5,451 nucleotides of DNA from an uncultured bacterium (GCA_937968025.1 CALBSL010000173.1:1-5451); one strand, 5' to 3'; counted from the first letter of the stretch, positions 1 to 5,451 are shown. Program-made: numbers and translations. Notes: generated by a model not told the origin, from the letters alone.

Positions 1-50
1 GATCTACACAGGCGAAGACACTCTTTCCCTACACGACGCTCTTCCGATCT
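1..50 (+). other. Illumina P5/Read 1 adapter with i5 index (artefact)
   Basis: This is synthetic sequence, not genome. Bases 1-9 (GATCTACAC) are the end of the P5 flow-cell sequence, 10-17 (AGGCGAAG) sit where the 8-base i5 index belongs, and 18-50 match the TruSeq Read 1 primer, beginning ACACTCTTTCCC and ending CTCTTCCGATCT. From memory the index equals D505 of the TruSeq HT set. Real sequence starts at 51. The reading frame of the first gene happens to stay open through the adapter, so an automatic caller could add false residues to that protein. Confidence 0.98.
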
Positions 51-51
51 C

Positions 52-1518
52 TCGTTTTTTGCCGCGCTTGTCGCTGTAGGAACCCTCTTCTTTGGGACTT
101 CATCCGCAGCCGCCGCCGTCCCCACTAGCACGCTCACAAGCGTGGTCAAACTTGCGGTTCAGAATGATCAGCTCAAAACGATAGGCGCCGGCGCTGGTAT
201 CGTGATCGACGCAGATGGCCACATACTCACCAGCTATCAAGCCGTCAAAGCCTGGGAAGCCTTTAAGAAACAGCCCATCACCGTGTGCCCCACGATCGAC
301 CCGTTCATTGAGCCTCGCTGTACCCACCAGGCAACCGTGATAAAAACCAGTCCGAGTCATGATCTAGCGCTTCTCCAAATTCGTGCGGTCCAACACAACG
401 GATCTTGGATGAGCATCGAGGAACAACACTTGCGTCAACCACAAACGCTGTCATTCGTCCGCATTCATCCAACCACCACCACAGAGCTTGTTGAGCTAGG
501 CGACGACCTCGCCATTGCGGGATACCCAAGCACCGGAGGAGCGACCCTCACCTACACGAAGAGCTCCATCACCGGCTTTGTCCGAAAATCACAAAAGTCG
601 ACTTCTGTACCGTGGTTGATAAAAACTGAGAGCAAGTTCACGAGCACCGCTATTGGAGGAGCAGCGTTCACCGAAGACGGTCTCTTTGTAGGGATGCCAA
701 CACACGCCTCTGGCACCAAAGAAGCGCTCGGGCACGTCATTTCATTACCGGTCATCATCTCCTTCATGAAGGAGGCCCTTGGACCCGACGCTCTCCTCAA
801 CACCCGAACACTCGCTCGTGCCGAACCGCTGGTAGGTGTTCACAACGGCGCGCTCCGCACGTCGATCTGTCCTGAATTCGCTTCCTACGAAGCAGGAACG
901 AAAAGTTGTCGTTGCCGGCCCGGGTTCTATGCGGTTGGTAGTACTTGCTTGCTCGGACAAACCTACTGCAGCCTGCGTTTTCCAGGCAAAGGAACCTATG
1001 ATGGCTTCCTGAAACAATGTCTTTGCCCAAACGCGGCGGGCGGAACGAGCGCCTGCGCCCTTCCAACGGCACCGGCGACACCAAAGCCCGCTCCTGTACC
1101 AACACCCACACAAGCGTGCTCAGCCATCAAAAACACGGTCTGGAATGCCACCAAAAAAACGTGCGACTGCAAAACAGGCTATGGCTGGAACAAGAACAAA
1201 ACAGCATGCGAAGCGCTCCCAAAGCCTGTTCCTCCACCAACGTGCCCAGCGCTCGCTACCTACAGCACCACCACCAAGGCCTGCGTCTGTACCAAGCCGT
1301 ACAGCCTAAATGGAAAAAAAGATGCGTGCATCTTCGTGGGGAAGCCTGCTACCATCGCACAGCTCCAACGGTGTGAGTTCATCGGAAAGCTCGCGAATAA
1401 GCTGTATTACCCCAAGGGGCATAGCATCATCAAGCAGATGACCTACCTCGGCAAGCAGTGCCTCGCCACAGAAGCAGACGCTCAGACCGCCAAATTCAAA
1501 CGAGCAACCACCAAATAA
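52..1518 (+). CDS. Exported HtrA-like pseudoprotease with four cysteine modules and a sunset-like tail (5' partial)
   Basis: The gene is cut by the contig edge; 488 residues remain, numbered here from base 52. Residues 1-22 are the rest of a signal peptide: a hydrophobic run (FFAALVAVGTLFFG) and a small-residue cleavage site (SSAAA/VPT), so the protein is exported. The in-frame GTG at 142 would remove this signal and is not the real start. Residues 28-245 have a trypsin-like HtrA/DegP pattern: GAGIVID, HILTSYQAV, HDLALLQI, a GYPSTGG loop and TAIGGAAFTEDGLFVG. Of the catalytic triad only Asp (D104) is present. The His position of the usual LTNNHVV block is Gln (Q63), and the Ser of GNSGGP is Ile (I201), so proteolysis is not expected. 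C79 and C90 may form a disulphide. No PDZ domain follows. Instead there are four C-x(12-16)-C-x-C-x(9-12)-C modules at residues 273-426 with Pro-rich linkers, then residues 441-488 resemble the sunset domain. A scaffold or ligand-binding role outside the cell is inferred. It ends at the terminator it shares with the convergent CAP gene. Confidence 0.93.
   Translation, partial: SFFAALVAVGTLFFGTSSAAAAVPTSTLTSVVKLAVQNDQLKTIGAGAGIVIDADGHILTSYQAVKAWEAFKKQPITVCPTIDPFIEPRCTHQATVIKTSPSHDLALLQIRAVQHNGSWMSIEEQHLRQPQTLSFVRIHPTTTTELVELGDDLAIAGYPSTGGATLTYTKSSITGFVRKSQKSTSVPWLIKTESKFTSTAIGGAAFTEDGLFVGMPTHASGTKEALGHVISLPVIISFMKEALGPDALLNTRTLARAEPLVGVHNGALRTSICPEFASYEAGTKSCRCRPGFYAVGSTCLLGQTYCSLRFPGKGTYDGFLKQCLCPNAAGGTSACALPTAPATPKPAPVPTPTQACSAIKNTVWNATKKTCDCKTGYGWNKNKTACEALPKPVPPPTCPALATYSTTTKACVCTKPYSLNGKKDACIFVGKPATIAQLQRCEFIGKLANKLYYPKGHSIIKQMTYLGKQCLATEADAQTAKFKRATTK
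868..1329 (+). repeat. Four tandem EGF/TIL-like cysteine modules (protein-level repeat)
   Basis: The region encodes four diverged copies of one four-cysteine pattern. In the partial-protein numbering the cysteines are 273/286/288/299, 306/323/325/335, 356/371/373/386 and 398/411/413/426. Each copy has a C-x-C core, usually followed by an aromatic or Gly-Tyr segment (RPGFY, KTGYGW, KPYSL). Pro-rich linkers (PKPAPVPTP and PKPVPPP) separate copies 2 and 3 and copies 3 and 4. The repeat is not evident at DNA level, so the copies are old. Two disulphides per module are expected by analogy with EGF-like folds; the exact family is not certain. Confidence 0.8.
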
Positions 1519-1540
1519 CCCCCGCACTCGCGGGGGTTTT
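1517..1540. terminator. Bidirectional intrinsic terminator shared by convergent genes
   Basis: The hairpin CCCCCGC-ACTC-GCGGGGG occupies 1519-1536 with a 7-bp GC stem. Two further A-T pairs (1517-1518 with 1537-1538) extend it to 9 bp. On the plus strand it is followed by TTTT at 1537-1540. On the minus strand it is followed by TTATTTGG, a weaker U tract. The plus-strand gene stops at 1516-1518 and the minus-strand gene at 1541-1539, so both stop codons touch the element and it probably ends both transcripts. No gap separates the two genes other than this hairpin. Confidence 0.9.
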
Positions 1541-2936
1541 AAAACGTGGTATAGAGGAGCAACAGACCTACAAGCGCCATGGTTTTGAGAAGCACGTGTG
1601 GATGCTGCTTACGAAACTCACCCGCCAGCGTCACAAGGATCAGTCCAGCAAAGGCGATTGCCGCGGCAAAGAAGAGTCCGCGCACCAACGTGTACACCGG
1701 AATCGATCGTGACAACCAGGATCGTGCCTGCACATAGCGCTGCCAAGGTGTTTCTGACACGATTTTTGGGTTGGACCAGTCGAGCGGGTGCATGACTTCG
1801 GATCCGTCCGTTTTCCGCACACGAATCGTTGGTGACAAGATGACGCGAAAGAGCGCATCTGACGACTCTGGAACGGTGAACGCCCCCGTATAGACCCCCG
1901 GTTCTTCCGCTCGAAGCGGAAACGCGTAGTTCTGAACAAGGACCTCGGCAGCCGCAATGTCGCCATGCAGCACCGCGCGCGCCTCTACGCGGGTACTCGC
2001 GCCCTGGTCACGCCAGACAAGTGCGGAGCGCTCAGGATCAAGAGCAACGGTCACATCGGCGAGCGGTACCTGCTCGTGCGTGGCCGCGATCGTGATCGGC
2101 GTTGTTGTTGGCGCGGTTGGTGGTACAGGCTTCGCCTCAGCCGGCTGCGCTGGCGTAGCGATGGCCACGTTCTGCGCTCGGTTCGCTGCCGGAACAGACT
2201 CGATCCGCGGTACGGCGGGAGGCGCTTTTGGCGCTTTCACACCGGCAACTGCCGGAGGAGTCTGCCGCGCGAGCATTTCAGCTTGCGTTGGAACCGGGCG
2301 CTCTTGCACCGGCTCCATTGGGACGTCTGTCGTTTCTACGTACGGACTCCCAAAGTGCTGCGCCACAAAGACCGTTGGTTTCCCCTGCATCACCCCTCCT
2401 TCCACACTGATCCCAATCTCCGAAAAGGACGGGTCAACGAGATTCGCAAGGTGAGTAGGGCTCTTCAACCATCCTTGCATGGCGCCCTGTGCATCAGAAA
2501 ACCCCATCGCTAAATTCTCACCCGCTTCACGGTACGCATAACCCGCTGCTTTCAAAAAGTACGAAAGACGATGCCCATCAGGACTCACATGACTAAAGTA
2601 CGACTTTTCCGCCATGTCATGTGCACGCAACCCAGATGAGCGAACGAGGAGCGAGGAAACGGTGAGCGCGTTCAACCCCTGCTCTTCACGAGCACGATTC
2701 GTGAGCTGAATGAGGGCAGACGCCTGCTCCGCTAACACATCCGGCGCTAAAAAGGCCTCTGCCGGGATGAGGGTTGCCCCTAAAATCAGGATCGCTTTGA
2801 TGCTGGTGAAAAAGACGGCGTGCCCCGCCAAATGGTGATCACGCAAAAGATGCGGATGGTATCCGTTCCCATGATGAGGAAGAAACGCGTGCTTCAACCG
2901 TTGAAGCCAACGTCGTCGACGAGAAGAACGAGGCAC
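1539..2936 (-). CDS. Membrane-anchored CAP/SCP-domain protein
   Basis: A 465-residue protein from the GTG at 2936. After a basic start (PRSSRRRR) comes RLKHAFLPHHGN..YHPH, an N-terminus I associate with CPR CAP proteins, then a membrane segment at about 36-64. The CAP domain covers about 68-196. The residues at the positions of the CAP cavity tetrad are present: H116 (YFSH), E140 (GENLAMG), H162 (SPTHLANL) and E173 (SEIGI). A Pro/Ala/Thr-rich linker (about 201-282) leads to a predicted beta-sandwich (about 283-388) and two C-terminal membrane segments (about 415-438 and 449-465). The CAP and beta domains would therefore lie outside the membrane. Bacterial CAP domains have no single established activity, so function is open. 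The start is uncertain: GTG 2936 fits the conserved N-terminus but has no clear Shine-Dalgarno, whereas the in-frame ATG at 3017 has GGGGTGAG four bases upstream and would add 27 residues. The frame is open further, to 3272, but that part is antisense to the next gene. No convincing promoter was found. Confidence 0.9.
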   Translation of the reverse strand: MPRSSRRRRWLQRLKHAFLPHHGNGYHPHLLRDHHLAGHAVFFTSIKAILILGATLIPAEAFLAPDVLAEQASALIQLTNRAREEQGLNALTVSSLLVRSSGLRAHDMAEKSYFSHVSPDGHRLSYFLKAAGYAYREAGENLAMGFSDAQGAMQGWLKSPTHLANLVDPSFSEIGISVEGGVMQGKPTVFVAQHFGSPYVETTDVPMEPVQERPVPTQAEMLARQTPPAVAGVKAPKAPPAVPRIESVPAANRAQNVAIATPAQPAEAKPVPPTAPTTTPITIAATHEQVPLADVTVALDPERSALVWRDQGASTRVEARAVLHGDIAAAEVLVQNYAFPLRAEEPGVYTGAFTVPESSDALFRVILSPTIRVRKTDGSEVMHPLDWSNPKIVSETPWQRYVQARSWLSRSIPVYTLVRGLFFAAAIAFAGLILVTLAGEFRKQHPHVLLKTMALVGLLLLYTTF

Positions 2937-3069
2937 AAAAGAAACGACTACCCCAAGGATACCATACCCTACCCCGAGCGAAGAGGGGTGAGCGAGTGAA
3001 AGCGCGGTAGCATGCATATAACTCACCCCGTGCCACGTCTCATGACACACGTCAAACACCTGGTAATGC

Positions 3070-3098
3070 TTGACTTTTCTTGCGATTTTCTCTAGATT
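3070..3098 (+). promoter_or_regulatory. Sigma70-type promoter for the MBL-Rieske gene
   Basis: TTGACT at 3070-3075 matches the -35 consensus at five of six positions. After a 17-base spacer, TAGATT at 3093-3098 matches the -10 consensus at four of six. Transcription would start near 3105, giving a leader of about 34 bases before the ATG at 3139. The -35 begins with the TTG that gives the longest open frame of the gene, which argues that this TTG is not a start codon. Confidence 0.65.
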
Positions 3099-3126
3099 GG
3101 CGCCTGGCTCATCTCCTCTCTCCCAC

Positions 3127-3130
3127 GGAG
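3127..3130 (+). promoter_or_regulatory. Ribosome binding site (GGAG) deciding the MBL-Rieske start
   Basis: GGAG sits eight bases before the ATG at 3139 and is the best Shine-Dalgarno match in the leader. With the promoter at 3070-3098 it fixes the start at 3139. The protein then begins MHILLLGQAGVLI, as is usual for the first strand of this MBL family. Confidence 0.75.
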
Positions 3131-3138
3131 TACGACCC

Positions 3139-4674
3139 ATGCACATTCTCCTCCTCGGACAAGCTGGTGTACTGATCTCGACGAACACCATTCGCCTCCT
3201 CTGTGACCCTTGGTTTATTGGAAGTGCGCATTTGCAAAGCTGGCTTCCATGGCCCTCTACACCGGACCTCATTCAGCAGCAATTCGCGCTGGCGCAGCAA
3301 GCAACACACCTCTACCTCTCTCACGCACACGATGATCACGCGCATCCTGAGACGCTGCGACGTATCGGTCAGAAGCCGCTCATCATGGGGAACTTTGCTC
3401 ACGAAGGCCTCAAACGCCTCGCCCGCGACATCAGCTCGCACGTCACCCTGTTGGAAGACGGCGAGCCTTATCTCCTCGGCGATCTGACGATCCGCCTTCA
3501 TCTGGAGCGCCCGGACTATCGGACCAATTCTATCCTCGTTGCGGAAACAGCGGATGGTCGCGTAGTGAACGCGAACGACTGCGGGCTTGATCCTGACCTT
3601 CTCAAGCGCATTCGTGAACTTGGCCACACCAACCTGTTTCTCTCGACGCTGAATTTCGTGGCGAATGGGTATCCGTTTCCGTACCTTTCAGGTCAGGAAC
3701 CGGATTTCCACGAACGTGTCCGCCAGGTTCGGCAACAGGTTGTCGATGGTTTTGCGCGGGGCATCGACACGTTGTCGCCAGATCTGTCGATCGCCTTTGC
3801 AGGACCCGTGCTCTTCTCTGATCCTCTCAACCGTCACCTGAACGAGCTCGAGGAGGCACGCGATTGGACCGTGATGGTCAACGAACTTCATACGGAAAGA
3901 CACCCGGTCGTCAGTGCGAAACCCTGCATGACCCTGAAGATCGATCACGAGGGCGTTCACATCATCGAACCAGGACTCACGCTCACCTCGTGCGCGCCTG
4001 CTCCGGCAAGGCCGCATGAAACGACTCCCTGGAATGAAGATGACGATCGAGACCTCGAAGCGTTTGCCGCTCAGCTCACAAACATCGCCCGAGAGCTGCA
4101 CGCCACCGTCCGAACACGCCTTCTCCTCTTCATCTGTGACACGCTGGAGGCAGTGGGCGCTCAGGAGGAGCGCCATCGACGAACAATCAGTCTGACTCCT
4201 GAAGCGCCGGTCTGTCGACCGTCACTCGCCCATGATTCGGACGAACCACATCTCACTATCTACGTCACCGCTGCGCACTGGCGAGCGTTCCAACGGGGCG
4301 AGATCGACTACGATACGCTGCTCCTCTCCTATCTTATCCGGTGTTCACGTCACCCCGATACGTTTGATGCGACCCTGCACGCACTACTCCGTTTCGGACC
4401 GGACGCGGGTACGCGTGCTGCCTTGATCTCCGCCAGCACATCGCCACCGCTGCCAGCGACGGAACGCCTGCATATCACGCACGAAGGCCGCCTGTACGAC
4501 GTGCCTGCGCGATGTCCGCACGAGGGAGCGCTGTTTGATCCACGACTGGTCGTACAGATAAACGGCGAGGCTTGCCTACGCTGTCCGCTCCATCAATGGG
4601 CGTTTCGTCTCCGTGATGGCGCCTGTGTGAAGGGCGACCCTTCCAAACGATTGCAGATCGTCTCCACCGAGTAA
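3139..4674 (+). CDS. MBL-fold protein with C-terminal Rieske [2Fe-2S] domain, CMAH-like with reversed domain order
   Basis: A 511-residue protein without signal peptide or membrane segment, so probably cytoplasmic. Residues 1-260 form a metallo-beta-lactamase fold: MHILLLGQAGVLI and LLCDPW at the start, the metal motif H62-A-H64-D-D66-H67, and NANDCG (D147) as a likely further metal ligand. The blocks NDCGLD, ANGYPFPY and AFAGPVLF resemble CMP-N-acetylneuraminate hydroxylase (CMAH) and related MBL oxygenases more than hydrolytic lactamases; this is from memory. Residues about 300-440 are an accessory helical region (HWRAFQRGEIDYDTLLLSYL, RHPDTFDATLHALLRF). Residues about 441-511 are a compact Rieske domain with both cluster motifs intact: C459-P-H461 and C482-P-L-H485. 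Animal CMAH carries its Rieske domain at the N-terminus, so the order here is inverted. An iron-dependent oxygenase fed with electrons through its own Rieske cluster is the inference; the substrate is unknown and no sialic acid gene is nearby. An MBL hydrolase with a redox sensor domain is the alternative. The gene is alone between a divergent and a convergent neighbour. Confidence 0.94.
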   Translation: MHILLLGQAGVLISTNTIRLLCDPWFIGSAHLQSWLPWPSTPDLIQQQFALAQQATHLYLSHAHDDHAHPETLRRIGQKPLIMGNFAHEGLKRLARDISSHVTLLEDGEPYLLGDLTIRLHLERPDYRTNSILVAETADGRVVNANDCGLDPDLLKRIRELGHTNLFLSTLNFVANGYPFPYLSGQEPDFHERVRQVRQQVVDGFARGIDTLSPDLSIAFAGPVLFSDPLNRHLNELEEARDWTVMVNELHTERHPVVSAKPCMTLKIDHEGVHIIEPGLTLTSCAPAPARPHETTPWNEDDDRDLEAFAAQLTNIARELHATVRTRLLLFICDTLEAVGAQEERHRRTISLTPEAPVCRPSLAHDSDEPHLTIYVTAAHWRAFQRGEIDYDTLLLSYLIRCSRHPDTFDATLHALLRFGPDAGTRAALISASTSPPLPATERLHITHEGRLYDVPARCPHEGALFDPRLVVQINGEACLRCPLHQWAFRLRDGACVKGDPSKRLQIVSTE

Positions 4675-4695
4675 TCCTCGGTGTTTTTGTATCAC

Positions 4696-4718
4696 AAAAG
4701 AGGCCGAAGCCTCTTTTT
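4696..4718. terminator. Bidirectional terminator with UUCG tetraloop on the minus strand
   Basis: AAAAGAGGC at 4696-4704 pairs perfectly with GCCTCTTTT at 4709-4717 around the loop CGAA (4705-4708). On the plus strand the stem runs into five T residues (4714-4718). On the minus strand the loop reads TTCG closed by C-G, the very stable C(UUCG)G tetraloop, and the transcript ends in CUCUUUU. The plus gene stops at 4672-4674 and the minus gene stops at 4728-4726, so this one hairpin in a 51-base gap serves both. Confidence 0.93.
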
Positions 4719-4725
4719 GTTTCAA

Positions 4726-5441
4726 CTAGTTGGTCGAAGTCTGATACCGACGGACGGAATCACGCGTAATCGTGAAGTAGAAGCCCGTGGAACGTACGTT
4801 TACTGGGAAGAACCCTTTTGCCTTCAGCAAGTCCTGCAAACGAGTGACATCTGCACCGCGCTGCCCGAAGCTCGTACGAGCAATCAAGGCATCGATCTCA
4901 GCATCTCCTCCGGAGACAACTGGGTCTGCATCACGCTGTGCAATGTAGCGCTGGACCGCGGCGCGGGTCACCGTGCCGTAGAAATCCGTGGTGCGCCAGC
5001 CGCGTGGCATGTAGCCAAGACGCGTGAGCTCGGACTGAAGCGTGCGCACACGTGGGCTGCGCTGGCCAAAGCGGACTTCCGCGATCAACTCATCGATGAG
5101 CTCGATTCGTTCGCCGAGCACCTGACCGTCTTCAGACGTTCCAGGCGTTGGCGTTGGCGTCGTCGTTGGACGTGTCGCGCGGTACTCTACCGAGACCTGC
5201 ACCATGCTCGAAGGGAATCCACAGCCATCGTAGAACCGAACGTACACCGTCTTCACACCTTCGCCTTCGGTGAGCGTCCAGGCTTTGGAAGCGCTGTATG
5301 ATTCGAGCGATGCACCCGTGAAGGCCGCATTTTCCGAAACCGCCATACGAGCCGCCGTGCCGCCATTCAACTGCAACTGGACGTTGCGATCGTAGACGAC
5401 GCCGCCTTCAGACGTGATGCGCACGGAGAAGCCTTCGGCAG
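4726..5441 (-). CDS. Surface protein with Ig-like domain and two peptidoglycan-binding repeats (5' partial)
   Basis: The gene runs off the right end of the insert; 237 residues of the C-terminal part remain, numbered from the codon at 5439-5437. The GTG at 5424 is only an internal Val, because the coding pattern continues upstream (AEGFS) to the adapter. Residues 1-88 form a beta-sandwich, Ig/fibronectin-like, with the pattern LNGGTAARMAVSEN, FTGASLESYS, KAWTLTEGEG, KTVYVRFYDGCG. A Pro/Thr linker (PTTTPTPTPG) follows at about 90-100. Two peptidoglycan-binding-1-like repeats then occupy about 114-168 and 182-235, each with an FGQR..xV..LQ..L...G start and a TR..V.RY end. The protein probably carries extracellular Ig-like domains held to the cell wall by its C-terminus; whatever lies at the N-terminus is lost. 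The stop is TAG, and the gene shares a terminator with the MBL-Rieske gene. Confidence 0.92.
4735..5100 (-). repeat. Two tandem peptidoglycan-binding repeats (protein level)
   Basis: Unit 1 is coded at 5100-4936 and unit 2 at 4896-4735. Both begin IDxLIAxxxFGQR, continue V-x-x-LQ-x-x-L and G-Y/F, and end with FYxTxTRxxVxRY. The shared helical lead-in (IDELIAEV and IDALIART) shows that the repeated unit is longer than the core domain, which points to an internal duplication. A short linker (DADPVVSGG) joins them. Confidence 0.8.
5142..5180 (-). repeat. Low-complexity Thr/Pro linker tract
   Basis: On the plus strand the hexamer GGCGTT is repeated at 5144-5149 and 5150-5155 and then degenerates (GGCGTC, GTCGTTGG). 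It codes the alternating Thr-Pro linker between the Ig-like domain and the peptidoglycan-binding repeats. Such a tract may vary in length by slippage. Confidence 0.6.
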
Positions 5442-5451
5442 AGATCGGAAG
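5442..5451 (+). other. Illumina adapter read-through (artefact)
   Basis: The last ten bases, AGATCGGAAG, are the first ten bases common to both TruSeq adapters as read at the 3' end of an insert. With the adapter at the left edge they bracket the genuine sequence. Ten bases alone could occur by chance, but the exact terminal position and the matching left adapter make this very likely artificial. Confidence 0.92.

Larger units (their letters stand above)
2937..3138. other. Divergent intergenic region between the CAP and MBL-Rieske genes
   Basis: These 202 bases separate two divergently read genes. The plus-strand half holds the promoter and ribosome site of the MBL-Rieske gene. The minus-strand half is the leader of the CAP gene, or partly its coding sequence if the ATG at 3017 is used. 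On the minus strand TTGACG (3055-3050) and TTATAT (3021-3016) both look promoter-like, but they lie 28 bases apart, too far for one sigma70 promoter. CACGTC occurs twice (3034-3039 and 3048-3053), 14 bases apart; this may be an operator but is too short to claim. A 5-bp ACCCC/GGGGT hairpin lies at 2971-2989. Confidence 0.6.

Noticed and set aside
142..144. GTG as start of the first gene
   Set aside because: The frame upstream codes a typical signal peptide core and cleavage site down to base 52, so the gene is truncated by the contig edge rather than starting here.
745..1113. Minus-strand open frames of 122 and 104 residues
   Set aside because: They are shadows opposite the cysteine modules, with no recognisable domain and no promoter or ribosome site.
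1957..2513. Two overlapping plus-strand open frames of 165 and 182 residues
   Set aside because: Both are antisense to the Pro/Ala-rich linker and CAP domain. Their Gly/Ala/Cys and Arg/His-rich compositions are what the complement of that linker gives.
2971..2989. ACCCC/GGGGT hairpin in the CAP leader as terminator or riboswitch
   Set aside because: It has only five base pairs, a nine-base loop and no following T run.
3016..3055. Minus-strand promoter from TTGACG and TTATAT
   Set aside because: The spacer is 28 bases, far beyond the usual 16-18, and TTATAT overlaps a possible start codon.
3109..4176. Minus-strand open frames of 172 and 162 residues opposite the MBL-Rieske gene
   Set aside because: The plus-strand frame carries complete MBL and Rieske motifs; the minus frames have none and overlap it entirely.
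4681..5301. Plus-strand 206-residue open frame
   Set aside because: It lies antisense to the peptidoglycan-binding protein, starts inside the terminator region, is rich in Arg and Trp without domain pattern, and has no ribosome site.
1..5451. Circular plasmid or phage genome
   Set aside because: The ends are adapter, do not overlap each other, and cut two unrelated genes; no replication, integrase or structural gene is present.

Overview
The window is an assembled contig, not a clean stretch of genome. Bases 1-50 are an Illumina P5/Read 1 adapter with an 8-base index, and bases 5442-5451 are the start of adapter read-through. The biological insert is about 51-5441, and the genes at both edges are cut by the contig ends. 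The protein set suggests a candidate phyla radiation (Patescibacteria) genome of moderately high GC. The signs are a secreted trypsin-like protein with C-x-C cysteine repeats and a sunset-like tail, a membrane-anchored CAP/SCP protein with a characteristic N-terminus, and a PT-linker protein with peptidoglycan-binding repeats. This assignment is inference from family resemblance; no rRNA or other marker gene is present. Stops are TAA, TAA, TAA and TAG, and the frames read through without recoding TGA.

Layout: (1) 52-1518, +, an exported HtrA-like protein lacking its first residues. Its catalytic His and Ser are replaced by Gln and Ile, so it looks like a pseudoprotease; four cysteine modules and a sunset-like C-terminal domain follow. 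(2) 1519-1540, a terminator shared with the convergent gene 2. (3) 1539-2936, -, a CAP-domain protein with one N-terminal and two C-terminal membrane segments. (4) 2937-3138, a divergent intergenic region with a good sigma70-type promoter for gene 3. (5) 3139-4674, +, a metallo-beta-lactamase (MBL) fold protein fused to a C-terminal Rieske [2Fe-2S] domain, resembling CMP-Neu5Ac hydroxylase (CMAH) but with the domain order reversed. (6) 4696-4718, a second shared terminator whose minus-strand transcript has a C(UUCG)G tetraloop. (7) 4726-5441, -, the C-terminal part of a surface protein with an Ig-like domain, a Pro/Thr linker and two peptidoglycan-binding repeats.

The four genes alternate strictly in strand, so each is probably its own transcription unit and no operon is visible. 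Three of the four products act outside the membrane or at the cell wall. The fourth, the MBL-Rieske protein, has no signal peptide and is probably a cytoplasmic redox enzyme. It is the most unusual item in the window. No RNA gene, mobile element, CRISPR array or origin was seen.
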